The position numbers were made by a program, and so were the translations under genes. From Candidatus Gastranaerophilales bacterium HUM_12 (lineage in GTDB: Bacteria > Cyanobacteriota > Vampirovibrionia > Gastranaerophilales > Gastranaerophilaceae): a stretch of DNA of 17,769 nt. This document shows, in pieces, positions 14,804 through 17,769 of the stretch. The notes under the pieces are model-generated. The model was given only the letters and a program-made list of their open reading frames with translations. It was not told the DNA's origin and made no database searches. The stretch spans positions 25,774 through 43,542 of the forward strand of contig DABJ01000040.1 in the NCBI GenBank assembly GCA_002102825.1, given 5' to 3'. Within the stretch, counting starts at the first letter, position 1, and each line of letters opens with the position of its first letter.

Positions 14804-16178
14804 CAACCTAATAAAAGAATTAAATAAAGCACTCCCAAAAGAAAACGTGCTTTCTGATATTGAAGAAAGGTACGTTTATTCTGTTGATGCATCAAACGAC
14901 CCTTATATAAAGTCAACATTGCCTGACGCAATCGTTTTTGTTGAAAATATTGAACAAGTTCAAAAGGTTGTAAAAATTGCGAATGAGCAGATGACACCTA
15001 TTATTTGCAGAGGAGCAGGAACAAATACCGTTGGCGCTTGTGTTTCAAATCATGGCGGTATTATTTTAAACTTTTCTAAAATGAATAAAATTTTAGAAAT
15101 TAATTCTGAAAATATGACAGCAAAAGTCCAACCTGGAGTAGTCGTTGGTGATTTGCAACAAGCAGTTGAAAAGGTCGGATTATTTTATCCCCCTGACCCA
15201 TCAAATCTTAAAGTTTCAACAATAGGTGGAAGTATTGCCCAAAATTCAGCAGGTGCAAGATGTTTCAAATATGGTTCAACTAAAGATTATATCATTGATA
15301 TGCTTGTTGTAATGGCAAATGGAGAACTAATCAGAACAGGTTCTAATACAATAAAAAATGCTACAGGGTATAATTTAGGAAGTTTGTTTATCGGTTCAGA
15401 GGGAACATTGGGAATTGTTGTTGAGGCGACGATTAAACTAATTCCAAAACCGGAAGAATCTCAAGTTATTATGGCTTATTTCAACACTGTTGAAGAATCT
15501 ATTCAAGCAGTTAATAAAATTATTGAAAAACAGGTTTTTCCTGCGACAATTGATTTTATGGATAAAAATTCTATCCAAACAATAGAAAACTTTAATCCAT
15601 CAGGTTTGTTATGCGATAAAGAGGCTGCATTGATTATTGAAATTGATGGTTACAAATCAAGTATTACTCCTCAAAGAGAAACCATTTGTTCTATTTTGAG
15701 AGAAAATAACGCAGCAAATATTCAATACTCTACAACAAAAGAAGAATCAGACAAACTGTGGAGTGCAAGACGTTCCTCAATGGCTGCCTGCACAATGTTA
15801 AGACCAAATATTACAACAGATGATGTTATTGTGCCGAGAGAAAATCTTGCAAAACTTGTGAAAGGAATTCAAGATATTTGCAAGCGACACAACTTGTTAG
15901 TTTGCCTTGTCGGTCACGTTGGAGATGGTAGTGTTCACCCGCAAATTCCGATTGATTATAATGACAAAAACGAATACAAACATTACAAAATTGCTAAATC
16001 AGAAATTTATCAATTAACCGTTCGCCTTGGAGGAATTATATCAGGAGAACATGGAATTGGATTAGAAAAGAAACCGCATATTTCAAAAGTTGTTGATGGT
16101 GGAGCTTTAGATTACATGCGACTAATCAAAAAAACATTTGACCCTAAAAATATTTTAAACCCGTACAAAATATTCTAA
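14793..16178 (+). CDS. GlcD-type FAD-linked oxidase (D-2-hydroxyacid dehydrogenase family)
   Basis: Members oxidise 2-hydroxyacids such as glycolate or D-lactate to 2-oxoacids using FAD. At 461 residues it matches the GlcD/D-lactate dehydrogenase length. The N-terminal half is a PCMH-type FAD-binding domain: RGAGTN (73-78), PPDPSN (133-138), TIGGSIAQNSAG (143-154), NATGYNLGSLFIGSEGTLGI. The C-terminal domain carries GHVGDGSVHP (374-383), containing the H-x-G-x-G-x-x-H substrate/metal motif, and GEHGIG (418-423). It ends DPKNILNPYKIF, typical of the family. The ATG lies inside the last codons of the giant gene (11-base overlap, different frame). No strong Shine-Dalgarno is present, so translational coupling is likely. 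No GlcE or GlcF gene is adjacent; the enzyme probably passes electrons to another acceptor. Substrate is unknown, so no symbol is given. Confidence 0.93.
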   Translation: MLTNNLIKELNKALPKENVLSDIEERYVYSVDASNDPYIKSTLPDAIVFVENIEQVQKVVKIANEQMTPIICRGAGTNTVGACVSNHGGIILNFSKMNKILEINSENMTAKVQPGVVVGDLQQAVEKVGLFYPPDPSNLKVSTIGGSIAQNSAGARCFKYGSTKDYIIDMLVVMANGELIRTGSNTIKNATGYNLGSLFIGSEGTLGIVVEATIKLIPKPEESQVIMAYFNTVEESIQAVNKIIEKQVFPATIDFMDKNSIQTIENFNPSGLLCDKEAALIIEIDGYKSSITPQRETICSILRENNAANIQYSTTKEESDKLWSARRSSMAACTMLRPNITTDDVIVPRENLAKLVKGIQDICKRHNLLVCLVGHVGDGSVHPQIPIDYNDKNEYKHYKIAKSEIYQLTVRLGGIISGEHGIGLEKKPHISKVVDGGALDYMRLIKKTFDPKNILNPYKIF

Positions 16179-16195
16179 GATTTAACCCTCTATAC

Positions 16196-16224
16196 TTGAA
16201 AACACATTGTCCTTGTGGTATTCT
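16196..16224 (+). promoter_or_regulatory. Promoter for gltX
   Basis: TTGAAA (16196-16201) and TATTCT (16219-16224) are separated by 17 bases, with TGG directly before the -10 (extended -10). Transcription would begin near 16231, about 30 bases before the gltX ATG. The gene is therefore probably transcribed on its own, although no terminator separates it from the oxidase gene. Confidence 0.55.
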
Positions 16225-16260
16225 TTGATTGCTAAAAAATTTTAAGGAAAGAAGGATAAA

Positions 16261-17724
16261 ATGTCAGAAGTTAGAGTTAGAATAGCTCCGTCCCCAAGCG
16301 GAAACTTACACATTGGGACAGCAAGAACAGCATTATTCAATTACTTATTTGCAAAAAAAATGGGTGGTAAATTCATTTTAAGAATTGAAGATACAGATGC
16401 TGAAAGAACTTCACAAGAATATATTGATAATATTTTTGATAGTTTAAAGGCTTTAGGATTAAATTGGGACGAAGGTCCTGATGTTGGTGGTCCTTACGGT
16501 CCATACACACAATCAAAAAGATTTGATATCTATCCAAAATATGTACAACAACTTTTAGATTCAGGTTTTGCTTACGAATGTTTCTGTACACCGGAAGAAC
16601 TTGAACAAGAAAAAGAAGAAGCAACAAAGGCTAAAAAACCTTATGTTTATTCTAAAAAATGCGAACACTTAACAGAAGAAGAAAAAGCAAAATTAAGAGC
16701 TGAGGGAAGAAAACCTGCAATCAGATTTAACATTGCAAAAGCTCAAAAAGCTTTTCATGACTCTTCTATCTTGAAATTCAATGACCTTGTAAAAGGCGAA
16801 TTACACATGGATACAGACCTTTTGGGTGACTTTGTTATCCAAAAATCAAATGGAGCACCAACCTATAACTTTGCAGTTGTAATTGATGATGCTTTGATGA
16901 AAATTTCACACGTTATCAGAGGTGAAGACCACATTTCTAACACTTATAAACAAATTTTAATCTTTGAAGCATTAGGCTTTGAAGTTCCAAGATTTGGACA
17001 CTTAGGAATGATTTTGGCTCCTGATAGAAGTAAACTTTCAAAAAGACACGGAGCTACAGCAGTTTCTGACTTCGTAAAACAAGGTTACTTGACAGAAGCA
17101 TTAATTAACTTTGTAGCATTACTTGGTTGGTCACCATCAGATGGAGAAGAAATCAAACCGGTTGAAGAAATCGCAAAAGATTTCAGAATTGACGAAATTT
17201 CTTCATCTAACTCAATTTTTGAATACGACAAATTGAGATGGATGAATAGCCATTACATCAAAATGTTACCTATGGATAAACTAAAAGAAATGTTGAAACC
17301 ATATTTAACTCAATATAATTTGAACGAATTAACAGATGCTCAATATACAAAAATGGTTGAAATCACAAGAGAACCATTAACATTGTTATCTGATATTACA
17401 GATGCAGTTCCATATTTCTTTGGAAAAGATGTTCATATTGATCCGGAAACACAAGAAAAAACTCTTGATACAGAAGTTTCTCAAAACGTATTGAATGATT
17501 TTGTACCAAAAGCTAAAACTTGGGATTGGACAGATGAAAATCTTCACGAAAAACTTGCTGATTTCAGAGCAGAATGGAAAGAAAAAGGTGTTAAACCTAA
17601 AGTTACAATGTGGGCAATCAGAGCAGCTATCACAGGTAGAACATTCGGAGCTGATATGGTTGGAATCCTTGATATTTTAGGAAAAGAAACTTCATTATAT
17701 AGAGCAGAAAAAGCTATAAAATAG
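16261..17724 (+). CDS. gltX: Glutamate--tRNA ligase
   Basis: This class I aminoacyl-tRNA synthetase attaches glutamate to tRNA(Glu) in the cytoplasm. The ATP-binding HIGH motif appears as HIGT at residues 17-20 in RIAPSPSGNLHIGTARTALF. The KMSKS loop appears as KLSKR at 258-262. A zinc-type motif C107-x-C109-x24-C134-x-H136 has the same spacing as E. coli GluRS (C98, C100, C125, H127). The catalytic domain is followed by the helical anticodon-binding domain from about residue 330. The length of 487 residues is normal. The Shine-Dalgarno AAGGA lies shortly before ATG, and the gene has its own promoter. No GatCAB genes are visible, so whether the enzyme also charges tRNA(Gln) cannot be told. 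Nothing is unusual in the gene. Confidence 0.97.
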   Translation: MSEVRVRIAPSPSGNLHIGTARTALFNYLFAKKMGGKFILRIEDTDAERTSQEYIDNIFDSLKALGLNWDEGPDVGGPYGPYTQSKRFDIYPKYVQQLLDSGFAYECFCTPEELEQEKEEATKAKKPYVYSKKCEHLTEEEKAKLRAEGRKPAIRFNIAKAQKAFHDSSILKFNDLVKGELHMDTDLLGDFVIQKSNGAPTYNFAVVIDDALMKISHVIRGEDHISNTYKQILIFEALGFEVPRFGHLGMILAPDRSKLSKRHGATAVSDFVKQGYLTEALINFVALLGWSPSDGEEIKPVEEIAKDFRIDEISSSNSIFEYDKLRWMNSHYIKMLPMDKLKEMLKPYLTQYNLNELTDAQYTKMVEITREPLTLLSDITDAVPYFFGKDVHIDPETQEKTLDTEVSQNVLNDFVPKAKTWDWTDENLHEKLADFRAEWKEKGVKPKVTMWAIRAAITGRTFGADMVGILDILGKETSLYRAEKAIK

Positions 17725-17769
17725 TTTTTTATTCAGAAAGCTATAATATCATGACGATGCACAAAAAAA
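17725..17769. other. Downstream flank of gltX, no assigned gene
   Basis: The last 45 bases hold a second copy of AAAGCTATAA (17737-17746; the first copy is at 17710-17719, overlapping the gltX end) and a TATAAT at 17742-17747 without a matching -35. ATG at 17751 could begin a gene beyond the edge, but it has no Shine-Dalgarno. There is no hairpin with a T-run. Confidence 0.3.

Noticed and set aside
16201..16222. Possible terminator hairpin (CACA ... TGTG) between the FAD oxidase and gltX
   Set aside because: The stem is only about four bases, no T-run follows, and it overlaps a better supported promoter.
17742..17769. TATAAT and an ATG at 17751 as the start of another gene
   Set aside because: No -35 at suitable spacing, no Shine-Dalgarno, and only six codons before the edge; cannot be judged.
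1..17769. CRISPR arrays, tRNA or rRNA genes, transposases and attachment sites
   Set aside because: No regularly spaced repeats, no cloverleaf-like segment and no transposase or integrase motif were seen in any frame.

Overview
The window is AT-rich chromosomal DNA from a Gram-negative-type, apparently anaerobic bacterium. An MCE/MlaD-family lipid-transport protein and LpxK (lipid A 4'-kinase) imply an outer membrane containing lipid A. A ferredoxin-dependent 2-oxoacid oxidoreductase implies anaerobic metabolism. The prepilin motif AFTLAEVLITLGIIGIV is of a kind I associate with gut Gastranaerophilales (Vampirovibrionia/Melainabacteria, the non-photosynthetic sister group of Cyanobacteria). 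That lineage assignment is inference from protein style, not from a marker gene.

Layout. (1) 1-1908, minus strand: two adjacent genes of unknown function. One is a 352-residue protein with helical ends and a variable middle. The other is a Gly/Ser/Ala-rich protein that runs off the left edge. (2) 1909-2168: a divergent promoter region with several inverted repeats. (3) 2169-4557, plus strand: an mlaD-like gene and lpxK, one base apart, forming an envelope-lipid pair. (4) 4561-6237: a small accessory-looking block. It holds a type IV pilin-like gene whose leader is partly encoded by a GC-rich repeat-like insertion, a divergent XRE-family regulator, and a short coiled-coil ORF. A strong promoter with a palindrome over its -10 lies between the pilin gene and the regulator. 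(5) 6302-8901, minus strand: a four-gene operon, ferredoxin then alpha, beta and gamma subunits of a 2-oxoacid:ferredoxin oxidoreductase. (6) 9062-16178, plus strand: a gene for a 1913-residue soluble, mostly helical coiled-coil protein that I do not recognise, overlapping by 11 bases a GlcD-type FAD-linked oxidase. (7) 16261-17724: gltX, with its own promoter.

How the genes fit together. Parts 3, 5 and 7 are ordinary housekeeping: envelope lipid supply, oxidative decarboxylation of 2-oxoacids, and tRNA charging. The accessory or novel material is the unknown gene pair at the left, the pilin/regulator block, and the giant coiled-coil gene. The giant protein has no visible membrane anchor, signal peptide or ATPase motif, so a cytoplasmic scaffold or filament role is the simplest guess. 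No tRNA, rRNA, CRISPR array, transposase or convincing intrinsic terminator was seen. No gene-free stretch exceeds 300 bases; the longest, 1909-2168, is described in its own entries.
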